64,000 bases of DNA from Salticus scenicus (taxonomy: Eukaryota > Arthropoda > Arachnida > Araneae > Salticidae), in contig OZ005648.1 in NCBI GenBank assembly GCA_963930645.1, forward strand, positions 274,894,403-274,958,402, given 5' to 3'. This document shows positions 34,612 through 46,577 of the stretch, in pieces. A program made the translations under genes and the position numbers. The notes under the pieces are model-generated. The model was not told the DNA's origin and did no database searches. It saw only the letters and a list, made by a program, of their open reading frames with translations. Numbering within the stretch: position 1 is the first letter of the stretch; each line of letters begins with the position of its first letter.

Positions 34612-35427
34612 GAGCCCTGATACCATTCCCTCTTGCTGCAACTGTTCATATTTTAGAATTTTTCCCTTCTGTTGCTCTTCAGAAGATATTTAACAGTTAA
34701 AAAAAATCTTATCATAATTTACAAATCGAATTTATAGCCATAAAATTACCGAAAAGTGATAAAAATAGGAGGGCGTCCCTGAAAAACGGTGGGTGATAGG
34801 AGAAAATAGGCGTCATATTTGGATTCAGGAGGGATTCAGGAGCATTCGGATTCATTTTACATAAGAATTTGTAAAAATGGTGTTGGGGCCAATTTTCAAG
34901 CAGATCAGTGTAATGTATTTTATTAAGCTAAATATTCATCGCTTTTTTTTTTTTCATATTTACACGTTTTGAGGTTTTCTGAATACCGAAATCAAGTTTT
35001 TAACGTTCGATCTTTGTCTTAGAGTAATTTAAAAAAGAATAATTCCAGGCGATCCATATGTTGTATTTTGAGGTTAATGCTTTTGTTGCTAGAATAGTTT
35101 GATCAAGATTGATAAGTTTCAAGGAATGTTGCGTGTGAAAGTTGTGTGAATAATTTTAAATGAACTTTTGTATTTAACAACAGATTTGAATCCTGTATAA
35201 ATGTAGGCGCACTAATGAAACAGGGTTGAGAACTCCCCTCCCCACACACACACACATACACACACAGAGAATGATTTGTCAAATAAAGTTGTTACGAAGC
35301 ATAATTTGAAATGTTTTAACATAGGTTTACATAACAGTACTCTTTATCTTAGCCCTTAGTCTCCAATCTGTATTTATAGTATTAAATTTCAGGGTAAGAG
35401 AAAGTCGTATGAGTGGCACACCAGATT
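33828..35427 (+). mobile_element. Helentron-like family 2 element, full length
   Basis: The 5' hairpin region is 33829-33864, followed by TATTTACACATTTTGAGGT, a GTGTGCGTCTGTG patch (about 33977-33990) and internal repeats with CAGGGACACCC and TACAGGGCT. A poly-A tract at about 34579-34609 splits the interior. The 3' end has GGGTAAGAGAAAGTC (35392-35406), hairpin GTATGAGTGGCACAC and CAG at 35422-35424. It serves as the uninterrupted reference for this family in the window. Confidence 0.75.
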
Positions 35428-35485
35428 CTTTAATTTTTTTAACGACATTATTTGATACTTTTTATTTTAATTAATTTTCAGGTGT

Positions 35486-35550
35486 ATTCGCCTAGGACTA
35501 AAACCGTAGCGTAGTTCATCAGCCTTAAATCACTCAACCAACCAACCAAT
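35486..35550 (+). mobile_element. SINE 3'-tail fragment
   Basis: CGCCTAGGACTAAAACCGTA...CATCAGCCTTA followed by a (CAAC/CCAA) tail resembles the 3' part of the SINE at 20205-20420. The tRNA-like head is absent. Confidence 0.5.
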
Positions 35551-36561
35551 GTGTCTTCGTAACAGATACTACGAATTTCTCAATATAAGATAAAACTGTC
35601 AGTGAAATGTATAAGACTTTTAGTATAAAATTTCTTATATGCGATGTTTAAAATTTCTTTCGAAGAAGGTTAAAAAACAAGAGAATTTGTTCATTGTTTC
35701 CAGAGAGTTTCAATCTATACAATTCGTGAGACAGTGACCCATAACATGTATATAAATTTTCAGCTCATTTGGATAAGGCGTTTAGACGTTACAGCACTTT
35801 AAATAACTTGAGTCCGTAAGCGATAATGATAAAGAACTTTTATTTGTGTTTCTCTAAAAACCATAAGTGCTACACAGTTCAAAATTCATGTAGTTAGACG
35901 CTATTGCACTTCAAATGATTTCAGTCTACAGATCATAATGATAGAGAAGTTTTCGTTGTGTCTCTGAAAAAAAAAAAAAACATAAGTGCTAGAATCACGA
36001 AAATCTAGGCAGATCATGAAATGGCATTTTAAAATATGTGTAAAAATTTTCAAACCAGTCGAATAAACGCATTTAGACGCTATTGCACTTTAAAACATTT
36101 GAGCCCATGGGCCATAATGATAAAAATTCTTCTTTGTTACCCTGTAAAAAAAAAAAAAAAAAAACTATAAATGTTAGATTCCTTAAAATGAAAATCTATG
36201 CAGTTCGTAGGACGGTCATTTATAACATGTGTATAAATTTTCAGCTTAATCGAATAAGGCAAGACGCTAGCTCACATTAAAAAATTTGGGCCCGTAGAAC
36301 ATAACAAAAAAGAACTTTTCTTTGGGTCTCGGTAAAAATAAATAAAAAAATATAAAAAATACATATATAAGCGTTAGAATTTACGCAGTTTGTGCAATGG
36401 AGATTTATAACATGGAGATTTAGACGCTATCGCACTTCAAATGATTTCAGCCCATAGGTCATAATGATAATGAATTTTTTGTTATGTCCCTGTAAAAAAC
36501 CTACAAGTACTAGCTACACCAAAAGTCACGCAGTTTATTCAACGGTTACCTATAACAGGTA

Positions 36562-39085
36562 GGGTGGGCTGGTCTAAGAGTACGCATCCAATAAGAGTAC
36601 GCGACCCCAACAGTCATCATGTTGTTTGTGCTATGCGTCTAACTTCAGTGTTATTTTGAAGTGCAAGCTAGTGGGAGGTACTGTGCAAAATAAATAAATA
36701 AAAACTTTCAAAAGCAAAGGAATTACGTAAGTTTAAGTATTTTTACCTATTTTATCAAATATTTATAGCCTTTTGGAAGTATTAGTGTGATAAAACTAAG
36801 CGGTTCGATCCGCAAGAAACTAACCTAAGCCTTTCTGCGAGAGCGATTTTGGTCCACGTCAGAAAACTGTGTTGCACTTTGTTTGATTAGATAATCGTCA
36901 GTGTGTGCAAGACTACGTACTTGTGTATGTTACAAGAGTACACGCGTACTCTTACACGCAATTTTTTATAATAGGTTTTACATGCATCGTAAACTTTTTT
37001 TTTTTTTTTAACAGTATGTCTAGGTGCCAAAGAAGTACGCAAAGAAGTTTTTGTACGCCAGAACAATGGCTTGATGCAAAAACACGCATCGAGTCATGCG
37101 AAGTTAAGAGAGTGGTATCTTAATCATTAGGAATGCATGAAGCAACTTTGCGAAAGAGGTTAAAAAGATCATATCCAGCCAGAAGTTTGGGCAGATATTC
37201 TCAAACTTTTTCGCAAGAAAGGGAAATATAACTGTGTGAGCACATAAAAAAAAGTAGATAGCATGTCGTACAGACTAACCAATAAAAAAAAATATAAGAA
37301 GTAGCTTTTAGTTTTCCAGAGATTAATGGATTACAACATCGTTTTAATAAAGAAAAGAAAACGGAGGTATGGAGTGGCTTCGGCTATTTATGAAAAGACA
37401 TCCAGAATTGTCGTTGCGTACGCCAGCCTCAAGAAGTGTTGCTCGGGCGATAGGTTTTAATAAGCCACAATGCGATAGCTACTTTGAAAATCTGGCGAAG
37501 TTGTTGGTTACCTACAAGTTCATTCCTCACGCAATTCACATTATGGACGAGACTGGGTGTCAAACCAATGGGTGTCAGACCATGGTGTCAAACAAACCAT
37601 CAAAGATGATTTGAAGAAAAGGGAAGCACTGCGTCAATGAGATTTCTGGTTGAACGTGGTATCAACGTAACACTCGTAAATGCGGCCAATGCTTCTGGGA
37701 ATTTTATTCCACCAACATTCATCTTTCTTCGCAAGCGTATGAAGGCCGAATTTTTGGATGGGGCTTCACCTGAGTCTATAGAAATGGTGTCAAACACGAG
37801 CTACATCAATAGCGCTTTGTTTGTGGGCTGGTTATATCATTTTAAAGATCACGCAAGGCCTAGCAAAGACAATCCAAGTACTAATGATAATAGATAACCA
37901 AACGTCACACTGCACCTTACAGGCAGTTAATTTCTTCCGGGCTATAGTCTGTTCAACCTAAACTGATACCGAAAATAAACAAAACCACATGTTGTTTGGC
38001 GACATGGATAATGTCACTGTCACTGTTGGCGCTAGCCATGGTCACTCATTTCTCCCCTTCTTTTGTCAGAATTTTCCCACCTCTTCTTTTGTTACCTTAA
38101 CACTTTTTCTTACTTTAATGGGTCTTTCATTGTTGTACGTCTTGTAAGATACAAGTTTTTGTCATAAACTCCAAAATACAAAAAGAAGTGGTAAGGGATA
38201 GTTTTATCTTTTAACGAGCTATCTTTTGTTTGGATGGGGGGGGGGGGTTGGTCAAAGGATAAATCTTAACACATTCTTTTCATGAATAACAAAAGGTGCC
38301 GTTTCCGCGAGAAAGACACAAATGTGGAATACCTTTGTAACCCATTTGTTTACTTCGGGTATCACTTTAACTTGAACGGACTATAGCCACATTAATGCTC
38401 TTACAATACCACCTCACAGCAGCCACAAAACTCAGCTACTTGATCGCTGCCTTAAGATTTTTTACGCATTGGAATGTGAAAAATAGACGCGTAATCATCC
38501 TGGTCGAGTGATAACAGTTTACCAAATTGTTGAAATTTTGACTCTGGCTTATGTCAAAGCAGCTACTTCTGCAGAAAAAAACAAAAATAATTCCAAAACC
38601 AACTACTAAAGAAGCCAAAAAACGGTTTCAAGTTCTAATAAAGAAGACACCCAAAAAGAAAATATGGAAATGTCCACCATGTGATGCAGTATAGATAGAC
38701 CCCCCCCCCCAGACGAAGACTGGATAGGATGTTCCAAATACGAGGAGTGGTGGCATGAAGCTTATACGAGCTATGAAGGTGAAGTAAACTTTATTTGTGA
38801 CCACTGCAAGTAACGTAGACACGTGTTTTCAAATAATTTTTCCTATTTACTCTTATCAACTCATATGTGTACTCTTATCCAACAGCACTGGTAAGAGTAC
38901 GCAATTCTTACTTTTGTTATTTTTTCATTTTTACAAAGGTGTGGCATATTGTTTCGTTTAATGTTACTTTATGAAAGCTGTGTTAATTAAGAACAAAATA
39001 AAAGTTAAGCTGATTATCTATAATTATCCGTTTTTATTTTAGAACAGTTTGAACCTTAAGTGCGTACTCTTAGACCAGCCTACCT
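36562..39085 (+). mobile_element. pogo-superfamily DNA transposon, 2.5 kb
   Basis: Inverted ends GGGTGGGCTGGTCTAAGAGT and (inverted) AGGTAGGCTGGTCTAAGAGT are flanked by TA at 36560-36561 and 39086-39087. The empty site matches the surrounding tandem repeat (TATAACA..TATATAAATTT). The word AAGAGTACGC recurs near both ends (36576, 36593, 38893, 39062 inverted), and a palindromic pair lies at 36934-36953. It encodes a broken DDE transposase. Size is normal for pogo elements with a single transposase gene. Confidence 0.85.
37016..38813 (+). pseudogene. pogo/CENP-B-like DDE transposase pseudogene with C-terminal zinc-finger-like end
   Basis: MSRCQRSTQRSFCTPEQWLD opens the frame. An in-frame stop interrupts the first helix-turn-helix (SLGMHEATLRKRLKRSYPA follows it). 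Then come a CENP-B-type second DNA-binding region (MEWLRLFMKRHPELSLRTP, SVARAIGFNKPQ) and the DDE core with first Asp in HIMDETG, then NAANASGNFIPPTFIF and RKRMKAEFLDGASPESIEMV. The LIIDNQTSH-like segment holds the second Asp region. After a decayed stretch, KKTPKKKIWKCPPC ... DWIGCSKYEEWWHEAY ... FICDHCK gives a PHD-like Cys/His pattern before TAA. Multiple stops and frameshifts make it non-functional. Confidence 0.8.
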
Positions 39086-39789
39086 TATATAAATTTAAAG
39101 TCAACCGGATAAGGTATTTAGACGCTATCGCACTTCAAATAATTTCAGTCCATAGGCTGAAAAAAAAGAATTTTTTGTTGTGTCCCTGTAAAAAGTTATA
39201 AGTGCTAGATTCACCAAAAGCTATAAATTTTGAGCGACAGTAACCTATAATTTCACGTATATAAATTTTCAACTCAATCGAATAAGGCATTTAGACACTA
39301 TCGCACTTCAAATAATTTCAGCTCATAGGCCATAATGAGAAAGAGTTTTTTATTGTGTCCCTGTAGAAAAAAAAACTATAAGTGCTACATTCACCAAAAT
39401 GAAGAGAGTTCGTGCTACGGTGACCTATAACATACGTACCAATTTTCAGCTCATTAGAACAAAAAATTTAGACGCTATCGTGTTTACTCACACACATACA
39501 AACACTCATACATACATCACGAAAAATCGCATAAAATCTTATATATCTCTAAAATGGAAGGTCATATCAAAACCAACGTTGAAGATGTACTATTAGACAT
39601 CATGATAGTCCCAAGTATAAATTTGAAACATTCTGCAACTATTCTTTTTTGAGGTATGCGAGATACAAAATCCATTTCGAAAATCATAACTACAATGCTT
39701 TCCTTACATATAATGTTCGGAAAGTAAAAATATGATCCTTCAGATAGTACTTTTCAGATAGCTTGTTCTTTATCTTTCTTTCTTTTTAG

Positions 39790-39932
39790 ACTGTAGAAGG
39801 ATTTAGAATACTATAAACGGCACTTACATAAAAGAATAAGATTTCTGCTACGATTTCCTGGGCTGGATGAGTTAGAATTTTTCAGGGAAACAATCACTTC
39901 GAGGACTTTTTCTTCAGACGAACAAATTTTAG
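39790..39932 (+). other. Possible non-coding 5' exon of gene B
   Basis: A polypyrimidine tract ending TTTTTAG precedes 39790, and GTAAGTC follows 39932. All three frames contain stops, so it would be 5' UTR. GC content is higher than the flanks. It lies 3.4 kb before the gene B start, whose first coding exon begins with an acceptor. No matching exon was found for gene A. RNA evidence is lacking. Confidence 0.3.
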
Positions 39933-41370
39933 GTAAGTCAATAAGTCTTTTAAGTCAAAAAATAATGGACAATTTAAAATGCAAATTAAATGAGTCTCTA
40001 ACTATAACAGTAAAATATATTTACAAATTCTACAGTTTAGCATGAAAAAGCAAATTACTAATAAGATAAATTATATATATATAAAGACAAGTTATTAACA
40101 AACGAAAATTTATTGAATATATAATAATTTTGCTCAAAATGTTTTATAGATTCTTATTATATAAGCTTTAATTTGCCTTTTTTTTTTTTTTTTTCTTTTT
40201 AGTTATACTGGTTAAGCGCACATGGCAAAATCCTGTGGTGATTTTTGCAAAATGGGTAAAAAGTGACTTTAAAATAGATGTGAACTTTTTAGTAAAATTT
40301 TTATGATTTTTTAAACTATTATATTCTGTTAATTGAATTTACAAACGTTGCTCAAGAGTATTTTTATCTATAAATAGGCAGGATTATCGATTTTAAAGTA
40401 TTTTTTTCTTTTCTCTCTTTCTTTTTTTAATATAGGATTTTTTTTTAATAAAATTTAATGTCATAAAATTTGAGTGAACTCTTATACATTCACTTATTTT
40501 ACAGTTTTTGTAGGGCTGATGTGAATGGATTTATAGTTTATATGGCTTTAAAAATAAATGTGGATACATTACTTCTATGTACATTCAATATTTAAAAATA
40601 TTCCATAGGAATTCAGTCAATATATACAATCAATATTTAAAAATATTTTAAAGAAATTGTGTTTCATTAAACTAACCAAAATTTGTGTATATGTTTGAAG
40701 TACACAACACTATGTTGATATATTAAATTGTTATGCATATATGTATTTATTTATTTATTTAGAGACAAGTACAAAGATATATTACGAATATGTTAATGTA
40801 AATGAAATTATGATTTACTATAGATTACTAATACCGGTAGTGCATTTTATTTGATTACACATTTCAAATGTATAATTTATTTTTACCTTTCTATCTGCAA
40901 TATACGTATTGTTTGTATTCCTATCTGTTTGTTATATTATATTACGAAATAATTTCTCATAAGTTATAGAGATGAGAATTATAACTCTAGAATAAAAAAA
41001 AAAATAGCAAGCATATATGCTGAAGATATTCTTCAAACCCATATGTTCCTTTACTTTTTAAAAAAGGTAATTATTTTAATACAAGAAATTTAAACTTTTG
41101 ATTACTGAATATGCATACAATGTACTTTAATATTTTAAGTACAATGTTATAAATTAAATCATATACTTTAAAAATTTTCAAGATCTTATTTTTATAAAAA
41201 ATAATTTATCCTTAAAAAGTGATTATGAAATAACCTGTGATTTAAAATGATATACAAATTGTATAAAACTCCAATTACTAAATAAAAAGAAAAAAAAATC
41301 GTGCATACCAGGTAACACTTTTATTTATTCCGGAGTATTGTTACAATCCGCTGTATTTCCGCACTACTTT
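39933..41370. other. AT-rich sequence upstream of gene B
   Basis: Poly-T at 40180-40200 and (TTTA)n at about 40745-40760. No gene, transposon or promoter motif can be supported. Confidence 0.65.
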
Positions 41371-41375
41371 TTTTT

Positions 41376-41990
41376 ACTTTCTTCTATATGTAATATAGAG
41401 AAAGTATTGGATTCGTGAAAATTTTCGACCTCCATTTTTTGATTTATTTACACATTTTGGGATGTCCTGAACACAAATTGATAGTTTTTAGAAAATGGCT
41501 GTCTATCTGTCTGTCTGTTTGTGTGTATCACGTTTATTGTGGACGCTGTATCTTATGAACTAATGAAGGAAATTTAACCAAACATATATATTTAGCTGCA
41601 CCCTGACATGAACTGGTGCTGATTAGATTTGGGAATCAATCGCTCAACACGTGGCGCTGTGATCGCATTTTTTGTAAACTTTTAACATGGCAGTATAGGA
41701 CAAAATTTCGTATAAATGTGTATAATGAGAGTTATTTTAAACTTGTGATTTTAAAATTATTATGAATTTTTGATAATAGTAGTAGTTAACTAGGAAAAAA
41801 AAATTGTGCATGTGGGGGCATCGCTTCCCCCCCTGGGAGAGAAGTACTCCCCCCCCCTGCGGGGGGGGGGGGAGGTTAATTTTCATGATGGATATCTTTT
41901 GAAAGGTATCGTCAATACCCTTAAAAGGAATGGTTGAACTATAAATCTGTGATAATTTAAAACAAAGTTATCGATTTTTTTTTAACTTTT

Positions 41991-42031
<41 letters not shown>

Positions 42032-42108
42032 TTTTTTAAATATTGTTACTGAGTGAATATGTATAGGAAAATATAGAAGAAAGTCTTGTGGTGGCCACAA
42101 CATACTAG
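41376..42108 (+). mobile_element. Helentron-like family 1 element
   Basis: The 5' hairpin ACTTTCTTCTATAT/ATATAGAGAAAGT is at 41376-41405. The TTTACACATTTTGGGATGTCC block and a GTCTGTCTGTTTGTGTG microsatellite follow. The 3' end has ATATAGAAGAAAGTC (42071-42085), hairpin TTGTGG-TGG-CCACAA, CATA, CTAG at 42105-42108, then T. This is the clearest example of both ends of family 1. Confidence 0.8.
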
Positions 42109-42542
42109 TTTTTTTTAATACTTTTCTCTAATATGCACTTATAATAATGTAAGAAGAAAATTACTCTTAAAAAAAATATGGTGTGAAAAGAAGGCGGGTT
42201 CTAACAATACTTATTAATATGAATAAACTAGAAGTGTTACCAGGTATGCATTTGTGGAAATTATAAAAACTATTCAATTATTTTATTTGATTATAAACTG
42301 CTGGATGTATACTAAAAATAGATATGTACAATTAATTCGTAATTTCTTATGGTAATAGAATTCAACGTGTTCCTACTAATTTATGAAAGAAGTCTAAGTG
42401 TAGTAGAAAAAATCACAGTACAGAATTTTGGTCTGCAAAATCTCAAAATAAATTTTTAATCTTCAAAGAAAAATTATACAATTTTGTGAAAAAAATCGAG
42501 TTACACTATAAATTTATAAAAAGGAAACTTGGTGCTGGATTA

Positions 42543-42624
42543 TTAAAACCAGTAAAAACAACAACGTCAGAAACGTTGGCGTTTTTCTTTGGCGTTTCTG
42601 ACGTTGTAGATTTACTGGTTTTAA
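42543..42624. repeat. 82-bp near-perfect hairpin flanked by a 15-bp direct repeat
   Basis: Arms start TTAAAACCAGTAAA and meet at CGTCAGAAACG / CGTTTCTGACG, about 32 bp each with a few mismatches, around a loop of about 16 bases. ACACTATAAATTTAT occurs at 42503-42517 and again at 42624-42638. Could be a tiny foldback element, a templated insertion or an RNA hairpin. Confidence 0.6.
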
Positions 42625-42639
42625 CACTATAAATTTATC

Positions 42640-42830
42640 GAGCAAATAGGGTATCATAGTGTTTTATTACATTTGTGTGTATCAGTAGAAAAAAGCATTA
42701 GTTTCGTAAAAAATTATTTTTACTTTCGATTTCTGATGAATTTGTATGTTTTGTGATGCCCTGAACTGAACGCTATTTGACTAATTTTAGAATATGTCCG
42801 CCTGTTTGTGTGAGAGTGATAAAAAATTTC
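42640..42830 (+). mobile_element. Helentron-like 5'-end fragment
   Basis: AGTAGAAAAAAGCATTAGTTTCG..., the TTTGTATGTTTTGTGATGCCC block and a short GTCCGCCTGTTTGTGTG patch match the order of the family 1 5' region at 41376. Strongly diverged and lacking the 3' end. Confidence 0.45.
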
Positions 42831-42999
42831 TATCGATTCCAGTTTTAAGTAAACTATATGATACGTATACAATTTACAGGTTATATATAGCTGTATCCAA
42901 AATTAGGAAATAAATTCTTTTCTACTGAATACAAGTGGTGAAAATATACTTTAGAAAATATTACGAAGTCCGAGCATTATGTCTTGTCGAAAGTTAAGA

Positions 43000-43044
<45 letters not shown>

Positions 43045-43323
43045 TCATATAGTAAGCAATATATCGTTTTGAGTAAAAAACTTTAACTGTGAGTTTTTAC
43101 TGTTATTATGTGTTTTGAGGTTTATAAACCCATAAAAAATTAATTGTAAATTTCGTATAAGTCGTTAAGATCGAATGATTATCTAGGCTTTTTTTTTCCT
43201 TGTTAACTGCAGTTACACACTTATGTTTTGCTATGATGCAACTAATTTTGACTAAATTGAATGCTGATGATTATTAATATAAATTTACAGGGCTAAACTA
43301 CTGAAAGCTCAAAAGAATCAAGA

Positions 43324-43395
43324 ATGCTGAACGAAATCAGGAAAAGGATGAAATATATAAAAACTTTCAACTTATATTTAAGCCTGTTTACACTT
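43324..43395 (+). CDS. Gene B coding exon 1
   Basis: Residues 1-24. Acceptor TTTACAG at 43290 with 33 bases of 5' UTR before ATG; donor GTAAGT at 43396, phase 0. Confidence 0.85.
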
Positions 43396-45510
43396 GTAAG
43401 TAGAAAATACAATTGTTTTGGAACAAATAATAATGCTAATTAAATTTATAAAATAACTTTGAAGGCAAAAGAGACCTTGTTATAATATACATACATATAT
43501 ATATATATATATAGATAATACAATATTAGATCTCTTATTTCTTTTTGTAATATGTTTGAAAAGATTTTGGTATAGTGAGGTTGTTAAAATGAAACATTTT
43601 ACTCTTTACTTCTAAAAAAATAATGCCTCATATTCTATAATAAGATTAATTTCCTATTTAAACTCTTAATTATAATTTGTGGAATATTTTATAGTTATTT
43701 ATTAACCTTAGAAAGGAATTTAAAATAATGCAATTGGGGTATGGCCTGCAGTTATTTTGATGTATCAACTGAAATTAATATCTAAAAAAAAAAAAAAAAT
43801 TTTTTTTTTACATTGTACGGTGAAAAAATGTATCATGCTTATTTTTAACCCAAAAAATGTACGTAAAATATGTATAAGTAGCGTAGGTCCGTGTGTGCTT
43901 GTGCAATAATATTTATATATCGTAAATTGGTATGTATCTGCATATAATAACTTTATATATAATATATTTATGTAAAAGTGTACTAATATTTATTTATAAT
44001 ATATTTATGTGCGTGTCAAAAAATATTTATGTATAATATATTTATATGCATGTGTGCTTGTGTGTGTGTGTAATACCGGCGAGTCCCACACCTTTATACT
44101 AGCCCTCTTTTGGCTGGAGACGGTGGAGGAGTGTGACCTGCCCCGATCTCGTAGCTAAGTTTATTGGTACTATTTTTATGCACTGTTAGCGAGTGCAGGA
44201 ACCTTATCTAAACCTTAAAATAGATCTTTTTGTTAATCACTAAATTTTGCAACAATTAGCGAAAGGATAAAGTCTGTTTATTTGGAAACTTTTCCCCCAC
44301 ACTCACCTCATCGAACCAACTGAAAGCCGTTACTGAGTGTATCACTAATTCAGATAGTTCCTTAATATAGTATTAATAATAATAATGACCCTCATCTGTC
44401 ATGAACGATTCCGGTTAAACCGCTTCAAAACAGAAACTTTTAGCAGCCATTATTATCATTATTATTATTATTTTTTTTTTTTTTTCTGTTTGTTCAACTT
44501 ACGAAAACATACATATAATATGTTTTGTATCACACCTATTCTTATTTATTTCCCTTAATATCTTGAAAAACTATTCAATTGTAATGTTTAAAGGTATAAA
44601 TTAAATATAACGGATCACTGACTTTTATAAACAACACAATACCAGATAAAAACAAACCAAAACTGTTGCCATTCAGAAAATACAAATTCCAAGTGGACGA
44701 CTCTTTAATTCCGAATGAATGACTCTTTGACCGTTTTATTAAAAAAAAAAAAAAAAAAAAAAAAAACTCTTATAATATTTCAGAAACATATTAAAGCCTT
44801 AAAACTCTTAAAATATTTGTAGAAACACATTAAAGCCTTTAATTATTTTTAATCAAGCTTCTTCTTCTTCTTCTTCTTTTTTTTTTTTCCCAGCATAAAA
44901 TGTAATATGCTTTCACGGACAAAAAATAAATAAAATAAAATAAAATAAAATAAATAAAAATAATAAAATATTAAATTAGCTCATGCATATGAGAAAATGA
45001 CATCTATAAAATAATAATAATAATAATTTCAAATTTTAAAGTTGTCGAAGAGATAAATAGAGTGTGAAATTTTCGCACGGTCTTACTAGCAAATGAATTA
45101 ATTGAAGTGAGAAATAAAAAAATGAAATGATCATTTTCAATTTTTGGCAGCGATTTTATTTTTAAAGAAATGCTGTGTATTTCTTTAATTGATATTTCAT
45201 ATATATCTTAACACTTTTGCGACCGCTGACGTAGATTCACGTCATTTGGATATCTGTAACTCTACCAGTGGGCGTTTCTTTCATGGTTTTTATGTTACTT
45301 ATTTCTGAAGAATATACCCAGTATTCAAATGTGTACAGTCAAATGTAATATTGTTGCGTACTCGGGGGTTCGTAAGTTGTCCGAGAATGAAAGGCGAGGC
45401 TTGCAAAAATGGATACAAATAATTTGATTAGGAAGAATTAATAATAATAATGAGTATCATCTGTCAGGAACAATTCCGGTTAGACCGCTTCAAAGCAGAG
45501 ACTTTTGGTA

Positions 45511-45549
<39 letters not shown>

Positions 45550-46523
45550 AATGCTATGTATTTCTATTTCTATTTTTTTTTTTTTTTTTTAATCTGCATA
45601 AATGTTACATCGTTAGCACGGAGTAATAAAGACATCGTTAGAAAGATCTTTCAAAACTGAAAATTTTTTGTGTTTACACTTTTCCCTTAATCTCAATATG
45701 TAAAAAGATTTCAACGAAAGTTTATAACTACCACTGCAATTTTAAAATACCCATGGAGGATAAAATTAAAATGTAATAAAAAATTCAGTCATAAAAATTA
45801 TGGGCTAATAGTTATTACGTCATTTTCTTGCAATCACGATAATGTAATTATCTGATATAAACAAACAGTTGATTGTGACGTCATATTTATCAAATTAGTT
45901 AAAATAAATAAGGTTACAAATAAGGTACCTAAGGTTACTTTGTTACAAATATGGTACACTTTCACTTGGTATCATATTTGTAACAAAGTTTTGATTAGAT
46001 ATTTTAGAATTAATTAAAATATGAAAATAATTTCAAAATTGGACATTTAAATTTATGATTGTTGCCAAAAAAAAAAAAAAATTACCAGTTATTGTTATAT
46101 GTATATATATATTGAGGGGGGGGGGGGAGAGGCATAAAATGAAATAATGTTTTCACGCAAAAAATTAAGAATTAAAAAATATTAAATTTGCCCATGCATG
46201 TAAAAAATACTTATTAAAACGAGTCGAAGAAGGAAGCGAAATAAGTACTGAGTTATATTACGATAAATACGATATATAATATACGTTATATTAGACCTAT
46301 CGTCCAGGGTTAGTAGGTATTTTCGTTAAAATAAATAGTTTGTTCGTTCGGTGCAACTTGCACATTAGCTCCGTCAGGTACAGCTTGCATATTAGTCCCG
46401 TCAGATGCAACTTGCACTTTAGTCCCCTTTAAATATAGTGTCCAGCGAAGCTTGCAAAGCATTCGTTGATTCACCACCTTAACTGATTTCACATTCTGTC
46501 ATTTTTGACGGGGTTATATACTA

Positions 46524-46577
<54 letters not shown>

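Larger units (their letters stand above)
35640..39725 (-). mobile_element. Helentron-like family 3 repeat array, split by a pogo element
   Basis: Diverged units of about 170 bp share TTTAGACGCTATCGCACTT, CATAATGATAA, GTGTCCCTGTAAAAA and AGTGCTAGATTCACC. Units run from about 35700 to 36560 and resume at 39086 after the pogo insertion. A CACACATACA microsatellite (39488-39516) and the 5' hairpin GCTTTCC/GGAAAGT (39697-39725) close the minus-strand 5' end. The 3' terminus on the left side was not identified. Confidence 0.7.
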
